Assembly: GCF_041154505.1 (NCBI RefSeq)
Contig: NZ_AP028672.1
Location: forward strand, 2,954,501-3,018,500
Length of the DNA stretch: 64,000 bases
Direction of reading: 5' to 3'
Origin: Acidovorax sp. A79
GTDB taxonomy: Bacteria; Pseudomonadota; Gammaproteobacteria; Burkholderiales; Burkholderiaceae_C
The notes below the pieces were generated by a model. That model did no database searches. It saw only the letters and a list, made by a program, of their open reading frames with translations, and was not told the origin of the DNA. A program made the position numbers and the translations under genes. This document shows, piece by piece, positions 11,621-22,209 of this stretch. Every line of letters begins with the position of its first letter. The first letter of the stretch is position 1.

Positions 11621-11980
11621 ATGCCTCAAGACCCCTCCACAACACCAGCCACAGCGCCTACCACCACCCTGCAGCAACTGGCCCTGCGCCTACAAGACTT
11701 CGCGCAGCAGCGCAACTGAGGCCAGTTCCATTTGCCCAAGAACCTGGCGTCTGCGTTGATCGTGGAAGCCGGCGAGCTGCTGGAGCACTTTCAGTGGCTG
11801 ACCGAGGAGCAAAGCCGCAACCTGCCGGCTGACAAGAAACAGGCCGTTGCGTATGAGATGGCAGATGTGCTGCTGTACTTTGTGCAGATGGTCACTGCGC
11901 TGGAGGTTGATTTGATTGAGACGGCGCATGCCAAGGTGGGGATCAAGGGACAGAAATACCCTGTGGATCAGGCACGGTGA
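11621..11980 (+). pseudogene. MazG-like nucleotide pyrophosphohydrolase, interrupted by a nonsense codon
   Basis: From ATG 11621 the frame encodes 32 residues ending LRLQDFAQQRN, then hits TGA at 11717-11719. The same frame continues for 87 more codons (GQFHLPKNLASALIVEAGEL ... EMADVLLYFVQMVTALEVDL ... KGQKYPVDQAR). Joined, these give a full-length (about 119 residue) MazG-like dNTP pyrophosphatase with the metal-binding ExxE...ExxD pattern (EAGELLEH, EMADVLLY). Members of the family usually have Trp at the stop position (R-D/N-W-x-Q-F-H), so a TGG-to-TGA change explains the break. The downstream part could be made only from an internal start. It lies between gyrB and the restriction operon. 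Confidence 0.8.
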
Positions 11981-12054
11981 AGCAGTCGCAAGTACGCCGA
12001 GCAGTAATCACCGCTTGAGCCGGCACGAATCAGGTCACCCAAGCAACCAGAAAC

Positions 12055-12153
12055 GACCCTCGATCCGATGTGCGTTACTTGCTGAGCGTGCAGATCGACG
12101 ACGCCCGCGTGTTCACTCCAAAAGAGGCACTTCCTGTGATACCTCGGCGCTAG
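12055..12153 (+). pseudogene. Degenerate remnant of a gyrB 3' end
   Basis: One frame reads DPRSDVRYLLSVQIDDARVF followed by TPKEALPVIPRR and a stop. It aligns with the GyrB C-terminal part [23 protein letters not shown]...EPRR, with a 4-residue deletion and scattered substitutions; the nucleotide match is also evident. The fragment has no start and lies 524 bp after the intact gyrB. It is likely a recombination or integration scar. The rest of the gap 11981-12398 (418 bp) shows no gene; the hsdM promoter must lie in it but I could not place it. Confidence 0.6.
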
Positions 12154-12398
12154 ACTGTTGAGACTGCTTTGGACCGGCCCCTGGGTCGCTTGCCCTCCGA
12201 CCGCTTTTGCCGGAGCGCAAATCCAGTTCATTGCGCCAACGCCTTAAATCTCATTGAACCGCGTCCTGTGCGTGGAGCGCAAGTAGACTTCCCAGCGCCT
12301 TGCGAGAGCAAGTAGCTCATCGCAATGATTTCGTTTTCGACAACGCTCGACAACCCAAAGCTCGCCCTTTTGCACCCAGGTATTGACACCAGAAAACC

Positions 12399-13961
12399 AT
12401 GACAAGCATCCAACAACGCGCCGAACTGCAACGCCGCATCTGGCAAATCGCCAACGATGTGCGTGGTGCCGTAGATGGGTGGGACTTCAAGCAATACGTG
12501 CTTGGCACCCTGTTCTACCGCTTCATCAGCGAAAACTTTGCGGCCTACATCGAGGGCGGGGACGACAGCGTTAACTACGCAGCGCTGTCCGACCTCGTGA
12601 TCACCCCCGAAATCCGCGACGACGCTGTCAAGACCAAGGGCTACTTCATCTACCCCAGCCAGTTGTTCGTCAATGTCGCGGCCAAAGCCAACACAAACGA
12701 AAGCCTGAACACCGACTTGGCCAAAATCTTTTCTCTCATTGAATCCTCTGCCATCGGTTACCCGTCAGAGCGCGACATCCGAGGCCTGTTTGCGGACTTT
12801 GACACCACCAGCAACCGCCTGGGCAACACCGTCAAAGACAAAAATGCCCGCCTGGCTGCCGTGCTCAAAGGCGTGGCCGATCTGGACTTTGGCACCTTTG
12901 ACGACAGCCACATCGACCTGTTTGGCGACGCCTACGAGTTCCTCATCTCCAACTACGCCGCCAACGCTGGCAAATCGGGCGGCGAGTTTTTCACGCCGCA
13001 ACAGGTCTCCAAGCTGATTGCCCAGTTGGCCATGCATGGGCAAACCAGCATCAACAAAATTTACGACCCGGCGTGTGGGTCGGGGTCCCTGCTGCTGCAA
13101 GCCAAAAAACACTTCGATCAACACATCATCGAAGACGGCTTTTTCGGCCAGGAACTCAACCACACCACGTACAACCTGGCGCGGATGAACATGTTCCTGC
13201 ACAACGTCAACTACGACAAATTCAACATCCAGCTGGGCGACACCCTGACCGAGCCGCACTTTGGTGACGACAAGCCTTTTGACGCCATCGTCTCCAACCC
13301 GCCTTACTCAGTGAAGTGGAAAGGCTCGGACGACCCTACCCTCATCAATGATGACCGCTTTGCCCCGGCGGGTGTGCTGGCCCCTAAGTCCAAAGCCGAC
13401 TTTGCCTTTGTGCTGCACGCGCTCAGCTACCTCTCAGCCAAAGGCCGCGCCGCCATCGTCTGCTTTCCTGGCATCTTTTACCGCAGCGGCGCCGAGCAGA
13501 AGATTCGCCAATATCTAGTGGACAACAACTATGTGGAGACGGTGATTGCGCTGGCCTCCAACCTTTTCTATGGCACCACGATCGCTGTGAACATACTGGT
13601 GCTGTCTAAACACAAGACCGACACCCACATTCAGTTCATCGACGCCAGCGGCAAAGACTACTTCGAGAAGGGAACCAACAACAACCTGCTGCTGGACGTT
13701 CACATCGACCAGATCATGGCGGTGTTCGACAGCAAGGCGAACGTGGATCACTTCGCCCGGTCAGTGTCATACGAGACCGTGACGGCTAACAACTACAACC
13801 TTTCAGTGAGCAGCTACATCGACGCCAGGGACAACCGCGAAGTGGTGGACATTGCTCAGCTCAATGCAGAGCTGAAAACTACAGTCGCCCGAATCGATCA
13901 GCTGCGCAAAGAAATAGATGCCATCGTCGCTGTATTCGAAGGCGAGGAGTCAGAGGCATGA
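12399..13961 (+). CDS. hsdM: Type I restriction-modification DNA methyltransferase subunit (type IC)
   Basis: 520 residues, the size of EcoR124I HsdM. It is the N6-adenine methyltransferase subunit; with HsdS it forms the M2S1 methylase. The N-terminal helical domain ([20 protein letters not shown]) is typical. The SAM-binding motif [12 protein letters not shown] is near residue 222 and the catalytic NPPY motif near residue 300 ([14 protein letters not shown]). The stop overlaps the hsdS start by 4 bp (ATGA). It is the first gene of the defence operon; no paired promoter was clear upstream. Confidence 0.97.
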   Translation: MTSIQQRAELQRRIWQIANDVRGAVDGWDFKQYVLGTLFYRFISENFAAYIEGGDDSVNYAALSDLVITPEIRDDAVKTKGYFIYPSQLFVNVAAKANTNESLNTDLAKIFSLIESSAIGYPSERDIRGLFADFDTTSNRLGNTVKDKNARLAAVLKGVADLDFGTFDDSHIDLFGDAYEFLISNYAANAGKSGGEFFTPQQVSKLIAQLAMHGQTSINKIYDPACGSGSLLLQAKKHFDQHIIEDGFFGQELNHTTYNLARMNMFLHNVNYDKFNIQLGDTLTEPHFGDDKPFDAIVSNPPYSVKWKGSDDPTLINDDRFAPAGVLAPKSKADFAFVLHALSYLSAKGRAAIVCFPGIFYRSGAEQKIRQYLVDNNYVETVIALASNLFYGTTIAVNILVLSKHKTDTHIQFIDASGKDYFEKGTNNNLLLDVHIDQIMAVFDSKANVDHFARSVSYETVTANNYNLSVSSYIDARDNREVVDIAQLNAELKTTVARIDQLRKEIDAIVAVFEGEESEA

Positions 13962-15148
13962 GTCACATTGATGACCTAATCACCGAACACTGCTCGGGCG
14001 GGGTGGAATTCAAGCGTCTTGGCGACATTGTGCGTATCAAGAACGGCAAGGATCACAAGACGCTTGGCGATGGCGATTTTCCAGTTTACGGCTCCGGTGG
14101 AATCATGCGATATGCCGACACTTACGCCTACAAAAAGCCTTCAGTCTTGATTCCGAGGAAAGGCTCGCTTGGAAATCTGTTCTTCGTTGATGTTCCATTC
14201 TGGAATGTTGACACCATCTTCTACACAGAAATTGACGAAACACAGATTCACCCGAAATTTCTTTACTACTTCTTGACAACGGCAGGTCTAGGCGGAATGA
14301 ACCAGGCGGGTGGTGTACCAAGCCAGACTCAATCCGTTTTGAACGAGTTAAAAATACCAGCTCCTCCACTTGAAGTGCAGCACGAAATCGTTCGCATACT
14401 GGACACCTTCACCGAGCTTACAGCCGAGCTTACAGCCGAGCTTACAGCCGAGCTTACAGCGCGAAAAATACAATACAAGCACTATCGCGACAGCTTGTTG
14501 CGTTTTGAAAACAAAAAAGTCGGATGGAAGCCGTTGGGTGAGATTGGAAAATTTATTCGTGGAAAGCGTTTTACCAAGGCTGATTTTGTAGAAAATGGCA
14601 TCCCTGTCATTCACTACGGCGAGATATACACCAGGTATGGTGCTTTTGCTGATGAAGCATTTTCCCAAGTAGGAAGCGACCTGGCAGAAACGCTACGTTA
14701 TGCAGAACCGGGTGACGTGGTAATCACCGACGTTGGCGAAACGGTGGAGGACGTCGGCAAGGCCGTTGCATGGCTTGGGGATGAAAAAGTGGCAATTCAT
14801 GACCACTGCTACGCTTTTCGACATGCAATGGATCCGAAGTTTGTTTCCTATTGCATGCAAACATCGTCGTTCATTGCCGAGAAAGCCAAATACATTGCCA
14901 GAACCAAGGTCAATACCTTGTTGATCAACGGATTCGCCAAGATCGCTATACCCGTCCCCTTCCCGGATGACCCCGAAAAGTCACTGGCGGAACAGGCCCG
15001 AATCGTCGCCATCCTCGATAAATTTGATGCACTGACAAACTCCATCACCGAAGGCCTACCCCGTGAAATAGAGTTGCGCCAAAAGCAATACGAGTATTAC
15101 CGTGATCTGTTATTGAGCTTTCCCAAGCCACCAGACGTAGAGGCATAA
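13958..15148 (+). CDS. hsdS: Type I restriction-modification specificity subunit (type IC)
   Basis: 396 residues, with two target-recognition domains (about 10-150 and 185-355), each reading half of a bipartite DNA site, joined by conserved helical spacers. The central spacer contains four tandem ELTA (TAEL) units encoded by a perfect 12-bp repeat at 14414-14461, the hallmark of the EcoR124 group, where unit number sets the length of the non-specific spacer in the DNA target. The second half resembles the first in its spacer ([12 protein letters not shown] versus [12 protein letters not shown]). Base composition is visibly more AT-rich than in flanking genes. prrC begins 1 bp after the stop. 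Confidence 0.95.
   Translation: MSHIDDLITEHCSGGVEFKRLGDIVRIKNGKDHKTLGDGDFPVYGSGGIMRYADTYAYKKPSVLIPRKGSLGNLFFVDVPFWNVDTIFYTEIDETQIHPKFLYYFLTTAGLGGMNQAGGVPSQTQSVLNELKIPAPPLEVQHEIVRILDTFTELTAELTAELTAELTARKIQYKHYRDSLLRFENKKVGWKPLGEIGKFIRGKRFTKADFVENGIPVIHYGEIYTRYGAFADEAFSQVGSDLAETLRYAEPGDVVITDVGETVEDVGKAVAWLGDEKVAIHDHCYAFRHAMDPKFVSYCMQTSSFIAEKAKYIARTKVNTLLINGFAKIAIPVPFPDDPEKSLAEQARIVAILDKFDALTNSITEGLPREIELRQKQYEYYRDLLLSFPKPPDVEA
14414..14461 (+). repeat. Four tandem 12-bp repeats in the hsdS central spacer
   Basis: Unit GAGCTTACAGCC at 14414, 14426 and 14438, with a fourth copy at 14450 differing only in its last base. Twelve bases keep the frame, so loss or gain of a unit by slippage changes the protein by four residues (ELTA) without inactivating it. 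Confidence 0.95.
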
Positions 15149-15149
15149 C

Positions 15150-16337
15150 ATGGGCAAGACGCTCGCGGAAATTGCTGAACAATTAGATGGAGCCAACAAA
15201 AAGGTGCAGTTGATCTATGCGTTCAACGGCACAGGCAAAACGCGCTTATCGCGAGAGTTCAAGCAACTGATTGCGACCAAAGATGATGAAGAAGCGGCCC
15301 CACTGGGGCTGTCACGCAACAAAATTCTTTATTACAACGCTTTCACTGAAGACCTGTTTTATTGGGACAACGACCTGAATGCGGATGCCGAACCCAAACT
15401 GAAGATTCAGCCCAATACCTTCACGGATTGGGTATTGGCGGAGCAAGGCCAAGACATGAACGTCATCACGACGTTTCAGCGCTACACCAACGACAAGCTG
15501 ACTCCACATTTCAACGCGGAACACACAGAGCAAGGCGAAGACGAAAAACAGGTCACTGTTAAAGCCTTCTCAGAAGTCACCTTCACCATGGAGCGTGGCG
15601 ATGCAACGCATTCAGGCTACCTCAAAATTTCAAAGGGTGAAGAAAGCAACTTCATTTGGAGTATTTTCTTTACGCTATTGGAATTGGTGGTCGGCGTTTT
15701 GAATGTGGCTGAGCCTGAGGATCGTGAGACAGATCAATTCAATCAACTGAAATATGTCTTTATCGATGACCCGGTCAGCTCTTTGGATGAAAATCATCTC
15801 ATTCAGCTGGCGGTAGACTTGGCGCAACTGATCAAGTCCAGCGAGTCTGAAATCAGGTTCGTCATCACCACCCACAATCCACTTTTTTATAACGTGCTGT
15901 TCAATGAATTGAACAGTGATGATGGTAGCTACAAGAAGAAGTTTTTTGACAAACACCGGCTTGTCAAATTTGAGGATGGTAGCTATGACCTCATCAACCA
16001 GTCTAACGACTCCCCATTTTCCTACCATCTGTATTTGAAGACAGAGCTTGAAAAGGCAATTGAATCAGGCCAAGTGAGCAAGTATCACTTCAATTTTTTG
16101 AGAAATATTCTAGAAAAGACCTCTACTTTCCTAGGCTATAAGAAGTGGGGTGATTTGCTGCCAAAAACCGATGACGGAAGAACCAACCCGTATGAGGCAC
16201 GGATCATCAATATCTCCAGCCATTCAAAACATGCAGGTGAAGAGGTGGCGGAGCTGACAGAAGACGACAAGCGTGTGTTGGCGTATCTGGTGCGGCAGAT
16301 CAATGACATGTACCGCTTTAGTTCGACCGCTGGCTGA
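15150..16337 (+). CDS. prrC: PrrC-type anticodon nuclease
   Basis: 395 residues, nearly the 396 of E. coli PrrC, and like it placed directly after hsdS of a type IC system. PrrC is a latent tRNA-Lys anticodon nuclease kept silent by its restriction partner and released when a phage inhibits that partner. The N-terminal ABC-type NTPase has Walker [10 protein letters not shown] near residue 24, the signature region [11 protein letters not shown], Walker [16 protein letters not shown] and the switch TTHNPLFYN. The C-terminal nuclease region keeps the triad pattern: Arg318 and Glu322 in FLRNILEKT, His358 in NISSHSK. The segment before FSYHLYLK, which in E. coli PrrC contacts the tRNA, appears diverged (comparison from memory). 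AT-rich relative to neighbours. The gap to the next gene is 46 bp. Confidence 0.92.
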   Translation: MGKTLAEIAEQLDGANKKVQLIYAFNGTGKTRLSREFKQLIATKDDEEAAPLGLSRNKILYYNAFTEDLFYWDNDLNADAEPKLKIQPNTFTDWVLAEQGQDMNVITTFQRYTNDKLTPHFNAEHTEQGEDEKQVTVKAFSEVTFTMERGDATHSGYLKISKGEESNFIWSIFFTLLELVVGVLNVAEPEDRETDQFNQLKYVFIDDPVSSLDENHLIQLAVDLAQLIKSSESEIRFVITTHNPLFYNVLFNELNSDDGSYKKKFFDKHRLVKFEDGSYDLINQSNDSPFSYHLYLKTELEKAIESGQVSKYHFNFLRNILEKTSTFLGYKKWGDLLPKTDDGRTNPYEARIINISSHSKHAGEEVAELTEDDKRVLAYLVRQINDMYRFSSTAG

Positions 16338-16383
16338 ACGAAGAAGCGCTCTGGTTTTCAAGATGGCATTGAAGGATGACGGC

Positions 16384-17433
16384 ATGAGCGAAATCACCCA
16401 CCACACCGACTACCGGCAGGCCATTGCTGCCATCAAGCAGCGTATTCAAGCATCGCAAACCCGCGCCGTCTTGGCGGTGAATGCCGAGTTGCTGAACTTG
16501 TATTGGGACATTGGCCGCCAGCTGGACGCTTGGCAGCGCGAACGCGCCTGGGGTTCGGCAGTGGTGGAGCAAATGGCGCTGGACCTGCAAGCCACCTACC
16601 CCGGCATGAAGGGCTTCTCACGCACCAGCCTGTTTGCCATGCGGCAGTTTTATGCGTTCTTCAGCCCTCAGTTTGAAGTTGTCCCACAGCCTGTGGGACA
16701 AATGCCGTGGGGGCATGTGCGCACCCTGCTGGCCAAGGTGAAGTCTTTAGAGCTGGTGTTGCTGTATGCGCAGGCCTGCATCGAGCATGGCTGGAGCCGC
16801 AACGTGCTGGAGTGGCAGATTGAGCAGCGCTTTCATGAGCGCGCCGGTAAGGCCGTAGGCAACTTTGCTCAGACGCTGCCAGCACCCCAGTCAGAGCTGG
16901 TGCAGCAAAGCCTGAAAGACCCTTATGTGTTCGACTTCTTGACCCTGACCCCGCAGGCGGTGGAGCGGGATATTGAGAACCAGTTGGTGGCGCAGATCAC
17001 CCGGTTTCTGCTAGAGCTGGGCAAGGGCTTTGCATTCCTTGGGCGGCAATATCCGCTGGTGGTAAATGGCAGAGACTACTTTCTGGACTTGTTGTTCTAT
17101 CACGCACGGCTGAAGTGCTATGTAGTGATTGAGCTGAAGGCGGGCGAGTTCAAACCCGAGTACGTGGGCAAACTCAACTTCTACCTTTCGGCGGTAGACG
17201 ACCAGCTGCGCGCTGAGGGGGACCAGCCGACCATCGGCCTGATCCTGTGCAAAGACAAAGACAAGCTGGATGTGGAATACGCCCTGCGCGACATCAACAA
17301 ACCGATGGGCGTGAGCTCATTCATCACCAAAGACATTCCCCTGTCGGTGCAGTCGCAGCTGCCGACGGTGCAAGAGATTGAGAGCGAGCTGACCGCGCTG
17401 ATTCACAACGATGAGAGCAAGCCGAATGAGTGA
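16384..17433 (+). CDS. DUF1016 / PDDEXK nuclease-family protein (YhcG-like)
   Basis: 349 residues from ATG 16384 ([10 protein letters not shown]), chosen because AAGGA lies at proper spacing; longer in-frame starts have no ribosome site. The N-terminal half is the helical DUF1016_N region ([20 protein letters not shown] ... [17 protein letters not shown]). The C-terminal half holds a PD-(D/E)xK-like core: [20 protein letters not shown] followed by [19 protein letters not shown]. Such proteins are often found in type I restriction operons; their role is unknown. Here it separates prrC from hsdR, and its end overlaps the hsdR start by 8 bp, so it is cotranscribed. Confidence 0.88.
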   Translation: MSEITHHTDYRQAIAAIKQRIQASQTRAVLAVNAELLNLYWDIGRQLDAWQRERAWGSAVVEQMALDLQATYPGMKGFSRTSLFAMRQFYAFFSPQFEVVPQPVGQMPWGHVRTLLAKVKSLELVLLYAQACIEHGWSRNVLEWQIEQRFHERAGKAVGNFAQTLPAPQSELVQQSLKDPYVFDFLTLTPQAVERDIENQLVAQITRFLLELGKGFAFLGRQYPLVVNGRDYFLDLLFYHARLKCYVVIELKAGEFKPEYVGKLNFYLSAVDDQLRAEGDQPTIGLILCKDKDKLDVEYALRDINKPMGVSSFITKDIPLSVQSQLPTVQEIESELTALIHNDESKPNE

Positions 17434-20400
17434 CTACAAGACCATTGCCGAATCCAAAAACTTCATCGTTCTGGACAAGTACACGAAGGAATGGCAAACC
17501 AATGAGAGCTACCAGAGTGAGGGTGATCTGGAGCGGGAGTTCATTCAAGACCTGGTCCATCAAGGTTATGAGGCTCCGCCAGGCCTTAACACACCTGCTG
17601 CCTTGCTGGCCAATGTGCGCGTGCAGCTACAAGCGCTCAACAACGTGCAGTTTGCCGATGCCGAGTGGCAGCGCTTTGTGGAAACTTGGCTGGACAAGCC
17701 TAGCGATGGCATTGTTGAGAAGACGCGCAAGATTCACGATGACTATGTGCATGACTTCGTGTTTGACGATGGCCGCATCCAGAACATCTACCTGCTGGAC
17801 AAAAAGAACATCGCCCGCAACAAGGTGCAGGTCATCAAGCAGTTTGAGCAAGCAGGCTCACATGCCAACCGGTATGACGTGACCATTTTGGTCAACGGTC
17901 TGCCGCTGGTGCAGGTGGAATTGAAGAAGCGCGGCGTGGCGATTCGTGAAGCCTTTAACCAAGTGCACCGCTACAGCAAGGAAAGCTTTAACAGCGAGCA
18001 TTCTCTGTTCAAGTATCTGCAGTTGTTTGTTATCTCCAACGGCACCGACAGCCGTTACTTTGCCAACACCACCCAGCGCAACAAGAACAGTTTCGACTTC
18101 ACCATGAATTGGGCGAAGGCGGACAACAGCCTGATCAAGGACCTGAAGGACTTCACAGCCACTTTCTTTCAGAAGCACACGCTGCTCGATGTGCTGCTGC
18201 ACTACTCGGTGTTTGATGTCAGCAACACGTTGCTGGTGATGCGCCCGTACCAGATTGCCGCAACGGAACGCATTCTGTGGAAGATAAAAAACAGCCATCA
18301 GGCCAAGAGCTGGAGCAAAACGGAAAGCGGCGGCTTCATCTGGCACACCACCGGCTCGGGCAAGACGCTGACCAGCTTCAAGGCAGCGCGCCTGGCCACC
18401 GAGTTGGACTTCATCGACAAAGTGTTCTTCGTGGTGGACCGCAAGGATCTGGACTACCAGACCATGAAGGAGTACCAGCGCTTTTCACCGGACAGCGTGA
18501 ACGGCTCGGACAGCACGGCGGGCCTGAAACGCAACCTGGAGAAGGACGACAACAAGATCGTTGTGACCACCATCCAAAAGCTCAACAACCTGATGAAGAG
18601 CGAGGCTGACTTGCCCATCTACGGTAAGCAAGTGGTGTTCATTTTTGACGAGTGCCATCGCAGCCAGTTTGGCGAAGCCCAGAAAAACTTGAGGAGGAAG
18701 TTCAAGAAGTTCTGTCAGTTTGGATTCACCGGCACGCCCATCTTCCCGGAGAACGCATCGGGCGCTGAGACCACTGCCAGCGTGTTTGGCCGTGAATTGC
18801 ATTCGTACGTGATCACGGATGCGATTCGAGACGAGAAGGTCTTGAAGTTCAAGGTGGACTACAACGATGTACGCCCGCAATTCAAGGCCATCGAAACCGA
18901 GCAGGATGAGAAGAAGCTGGGCGCGGCGGAGAACAAGCAAGCCCTGCTGCACCCGGATCGCATCCGCGAGATCACCCAGTACATCCTGAACAACTTCCGG
19001 CAAAAGACCCACCGCCTGCACGCGGGCAACAAAGGCTTCAACGCCATGTTTGCAGTCAGCAGCGTGGATGCTGCCAAGCTGTACTACGAGTGCTTCCGAG
19101 AGTTGCAGAAGACCAGCGACAAGCCGCTGAAGGTAGCCACCATCTTCTCGTTCGCCGCCAACGAAGAGCAGGACGCGATTGGCGACATCCAGGACGAGAG
19201 CTTTGATGTTTCGGCCATGAATAGCAGCGCCAAGGAGTTCCTGAGCGCAGCTATCGCCGACTACAACGCGCTGTTCAAGACCAACTTCAGCGTGGACAGC
19301 AACGGCTTTCAGAACTACTACCGAGATCTGGCCAAACAGGTGAAGGCCAAGGAAGTCGACCTGCTCATCGTGGTGGGCATGTTCCTGACCGGCTTTGATG
19401 CACCCACGCTCAACACGCTGTTTGTCGACAAGAACCTGCGCTTCCACGGCCTGATGCAGGCCTACTCGCGCACCAACCGCATCTTCGACGCTACCAAGAC
19501 CTTCGGCAACATCATCACTTTCCGCGACCTGGAGCAGGCGACCATCGATGCCATCACCCTGTTCGGTGACACCAACACCAAGAACGTGGTGCTGGAGAAG
19601 AGCTATAAGGAGTACATGGAAGGCTTCACCGATGCGACCACCGGTGAGGCGCGGCGAGGCTTCATGGATGTGGTGACGGAACTGGAAACACGCTTTCCAG
19701 ACCCCGCAGCCATTGAAAAGGAGGCCGACAAGAAGGCCTTCGCCAAGCTGTTTGGTGAGTATTTGCGCGTGGAGAATGTGCTTCAAAACTACGACGAGTT
19801 TGCCAGCTTGAAGGAGTTGCAAAACGTCGATCTTGCCGACCCTGCCGCAGTAGAGGCGTTCAAAGCCAAGCACTATCTGAGCGATGAAGATCTGACGGCG
19901 CTGCAAACCATCACGCTCCCGGCTGAGCGGAAAATTCAGGACTACCGCTCGACCTACAACGACGTGCGCGACTGGCTGCGCCGTGAAAAGGCCGGGGCCG
20001 AGAAAGAGAAGTCCACCATCGACTGGGATGACGTGGTATTTGAGGTGGATCTGCTCAAATCTCAGGAAATCAACCTGGACTACATCCTTGAACTGATCTT
20101 TGAGCACAACAAGAAGGTCAAGAGCAAATCGGAGCTGGTGGATGAAGTGCGCCGGGTGATTCGCGCAAGCTTGGGCAATCGCGCGAAAGAGGGCTTGCTG
20201 GTGGACTTCATCAACCAGACCGATTTGGATCAGATTGGCGACAAAGCCAGCGTGATTGATTCTTTCTTCATCTTTGCGCAGACGGAGCAGCAGCGCGAAG
20301 CGCAAGAGTTGATCACTGCCGAGAATCTGAATCCTGAGGCAGCACGGCGCTATATCGCCACCTCGCTCAAACGGGAATTCGCCAGCGACAACGGCACAGA

Positions 20401-20524
20401 GCTCAACACCGTGCTGCCAAAAATGAGCCCTTTGAATCCGCAGTACCTGACCAAAAAGCAAGGTGTGTTTCAGAAAATCGCCGCGTTTGTCGAGAAATTT
20501 AAAGGTGTGGGGGGGCAGGTATGA
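17426..20524 (+). CDS. hsdR: Type I restriction endonuclease subunit R (type IC)
   Basis: 1032 residues from ATG 17426 ([12 protein letters not shown]), like EcoR124I HsdR. It is the ATP-driven translocase and nuclease of the R2M2S1 complex. The N-terminal PD-(D/E)xK nuclease has [19 protein letters not shown] near residue 155. The SF2 motor has Walker [14 protein letters not shown] near 305, the DEAD-like box [10 protein letters not shown] near 407, motif III GFTGTP and motif VI-like [12 protein letters not shown] helical C-terminal domain contacts the methylase. It overlaps the preceding DUF1016 gene and, by ATGA, the following SUFU-domain gene. Confidence 0.97.
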   Translation: MSDYKTIAESKNFIVLDKYTKEWQTNESYQSEGDLEREFIQDLVHQGYEAPPGLNTPAALLANVRVQLQALNNVQFADAEWQRFVETWLDKPSDGIVEKTRKIHDDYVHDFVFDDGRIQNIYLLDKKNIARNKVQVIKQFEQAGSHANRYDVTILVNGLPLVQVELKKRGVAIREAFNQVHRYSKESFNSEHSLFKYLQLFVISNGTDSRYFANTTQRNKNSFDFTMNWAKADNSLIKDLKDFTATFFQKHTLLDVLLHYSVFDVSNTLLVMRPYQIAATERILWKIKNSHQAKSWSKTESGGFIWHTTGSGKTLTSFKAARLATELDFIDKVFFVVDRKDLDYQTMKEYQRFSPDSVNGSDSTAGLKRNLEKDDNKIVVTTIQKLNNLMKSEADLPIYGKQVVFIFDECHRSQFGEAQKNLRRKFKKFCQFGFTGTPIFPENASGAETTASVFGRELHSYVITDAIRDEKVLKFKVDYNDVRPQFKAIETEQDEKKLGAAENKQALLHPDRIREITQYILNNFRQKTHRLHAGNKGFNAMFAVSSVDAAKLYYECFRELQKTSDKPLKVATIFSFAANEEQDAIGDIQDESFDVSAMNSSAKEFLSAAIADYNALFKTNFSVDSNGFQNYYRDLAKQVKAKEVDLLIVVGMFLTGFDAPTLNTLFVDKNLRFHGLMQAYSRTNRIFDATKTFGNIITFRDLEQATIDAITLFGDTNTKNVVLEKSYKEYMEGFTDATTGEARRGFMDVVTELETRFPDPAAIEKEADKKAFAKLFGEYLRVENVLQNYDEFASLKELQNVDLADPAAVEAFKAKHYLSDEDLTALQTITLPAERKIQDYRSTYNDVRDWLRREKAGAEKEKSTIDWDDVVFEVDLLKSQEINLDYILELIFEHNKKVKSKSELVDEVRRVIRASLGNRAKEGLLVDFINQTDLDQIGDKASVIDSFFIFAQTEQQREAQELITAENLNPEAARRYIATSLKREFASDNGTELNTVLPKMSPLNPQYLTKKQGVFQKIAAFVEKFKGVGGQV

Positions 20525-21645
20525 CCTCAACCACAACAGAAGACGACACCGACGCCCCCTCCCCCGGCTGGGACGCCATCTCCGCCCGCCTGGACCAGCT
20601 CTACCCCGGCCAGGAGCCCAAGCACTTTGGCACGCTGATCTCGCACATGCTGGGCGGGCCAGACCCGCTGGACGGCATTAGCGCGTGGCGGCGCACAGAC
20701 CCGGTGCCGCACTGGCACTTTGTGACCTATGGACTGAGCGAGCTATATGCCAAGGAGTCCGATGACCCGGAGGTGAGCGGCTACGGGTTCGAGCTGACCT
20801 TTCGGCTGGCCATGGAGCCGGGCGAGGTGGCTGCAGACCCCAACGCCGAGCCACCGGCCTGGGCGCTGAATTTTCTGCAGAACCTGGCGCGCTATGTGTT
20901 CCAGAGCGGCAATGTGTTTCGCGATGGGCACTGGATGACGGCCAATGGCCCGATTGCGCTGGAACGGGCCACGCAGATCTGCTCCATGGGCTTTGTGACC
21001 GACCCGGAACTGGCCGGGCCGCTGGCCACGCCCAATGGCTCCGTGGATTTCTTGCAGGTGGTGGGCTTCACACTGGAGGAAGAGCGCGCGGCCAAGCAGT
21101 GGCGCACGCGCAATCTGCTGGAGGTGCTGCTACCCCACATGCCGCTGTGGGTGACCGACCTGGGCCGCGCGTCGCTGCTGGCCCACCCGGCGGTGAGGCA
21201 GCAGGTAGAAGAGGGGCTGTGGCGCGATGGGTCGGCCAGCGGGTTCCTCTTTACCGATGTGCTGGGCGTCAAACAAGTGAAACGACTGCTGCGCAAACCC
21301 ATCACGCTGATCACCCTGGGTGCGCGGCAGGTGGAGGAACTGGTGACCCTGTTGCCGCTACGCCTGCCGTTTGGCCGCACGCTGCGGGTGGCGGGGCATG
21401 AGTGGCAGCTGCTGCTAGAGCCTGCTGCGGCCGGCGCCGATGGTAGCAACGCGGTGGAGTGGCAGGGCGAGAGCGAGAACGCCTTGGTGCTGCGCCTGAC
21501 CGATGCCACGGTGCAGCAACTGGCGCAGACGCTGGAGCCCCGCCAGGGCAGCTATGTGCTGCCGCTGTTGCCGCAGGTGGAGTGGGTGGTGCAGAAGACG
21601 ACGATCAAGGACTCGACCGGCAAGGTCGTTGATGTAATCGGCTGA
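20521..21645 (+). CDS. Suppressor-of-Fused (SUFU) domain protein
   Basis: 374 residues. The N-terminal region ([52 protein letters not shown]) is a clear bacterial SUFU domain. The C-terminal third is not recognised. Bacterial SUFU proteins are often proposed as immunity proteins of toxin systems; a role here is unproven. Its start codon overlaps the hsdR stop by 4 bp, so it is the translationally coupled last gene of the restriction operon. Its GC content is closer to the host chromosome than that of hsdS and prrC. The next gene is convergent, 66 bp away, and no terminator was obvious. Confidence 0.85.
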   Translation: MTSTTTEDDTDAPSPGWDAISARLDQLYPGQEPKHFGTLISHMLGGPDPLDGISAWRRTDPVPHWHFVTYGLSELYAKESDDPEVSGYGFELTFRLAMEPGEVAADPNAEPPAWALNFLQNLARYVFQSGNVFRDGHWMTANGPIALERATQICSMGFVTDPELAGPLATPNGSVDFLQVVGFTLEEERAAKQWRTRNLLEVLLPHMPLWVTDLGRASLLAHPAVRQQVEEGLWRDGSASGFLFTDVLGVKQVKRLLRKPITLITLGARQVEELVTLLPLRLPFGRTLRVAGHEWQLLLEPAAAGADGSNAVEWQGESENALVLRLTDATVQQLAQTLEPRQGSYVLPLLPQVEWVVQKTTIKDSTGKVVDVIG

Positions 21646-21711
21646 GGCTGATCAGCTGTAGCTCAACGCAGCGGCTTCGGACCGCGCCACACGGGTTTGC
21701 ATTCAACCCTC

Positions 21712-22209
21712 TCACTCCTGCTTCGTCTGCTTCCAAATCCGATCCGCCCTTTCCCAAGCCGCCTTCGCTGCAGGCTCAGCCTCCAGCCAGCTCAGCCGGC
21801 TCGACTGGCGGTCCGTGTCCCAGCGCTGCTGCAGGTGGCCGCGGGCCTCGTTCCAGTCGCGGCCACTGCGATCGATCACGCTTTGATAGCCGTGGCGGTA
21901 CGCAGGCGCATAGTCGTCGTAGGTATAGGCATCCGAGTAGTACGGCTCCCGGCCGTACGCGTCGCGCCAGTAGGCGTCTTCATCCGTGGGGTTGACCGCT
22001 TCGGCCGCGCCCTTGCCGGCCAGGCCGCCGACGACGGCGCCGACCACTGCGCCCACGGCGGAGCCGATGGGGCCGCCGATGGAGCCAGCGGCTGCGCCCG
22101 TGACGGCGCCGCCTGCGGCACCGATGCCCGTGCCGATGGGGTGGGCGCCCGGCTCCTTGGTGATGGGGTCCAGGTTCAGGTCGCGGGTGGGGTCTTGGGG
22201 ATGGGTCAT
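21712..22209 (-). CDS. Glycine-zipper domain protein
   Basis: 165 residues from ATG 22209, preceded on the minus strand by CAGGAGACC. Residues about 22-68 form a glycine-zipper run with GxxxG/AxxxG spacing (GGAVTGAAAGSIGGPIGSAV), which could be membrane-embedded or oligomerising. The rest is acidic/Tyr-rich (YWRDAYGREPYYSDAY) and then helical (AWERADRIWKQTKQE). There is no signal peptide. Related proteins are usually annotated only as hypothetical and often appear near stress genes. Confidence 0.8.
   Translation of the reverse strand: MTHPQDPTRDLNLDPITKEPGAHPIGTGIGAAGGAVTGAAAGSIGGPIGSAVGAVVGAVVGGLAGKGAAEAVNPTDEDAYWRDAYGREPYYSDAYTYDDYAPAYRHGYQSVIDRSGRDWNEARGHLQQRWDTDRQSSRLSWLEAEPAAKAAWERADRIWKQTKQE

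Noticed and set aside
11717..11719. Possible recoding of the in-frame TGA in the MazG-like gene (selenocysteine or read-through)
   Set aside because: The family has Trp there, no SECIS-like stem was seen directly after, and a nonsense mutation is the simpler reading.
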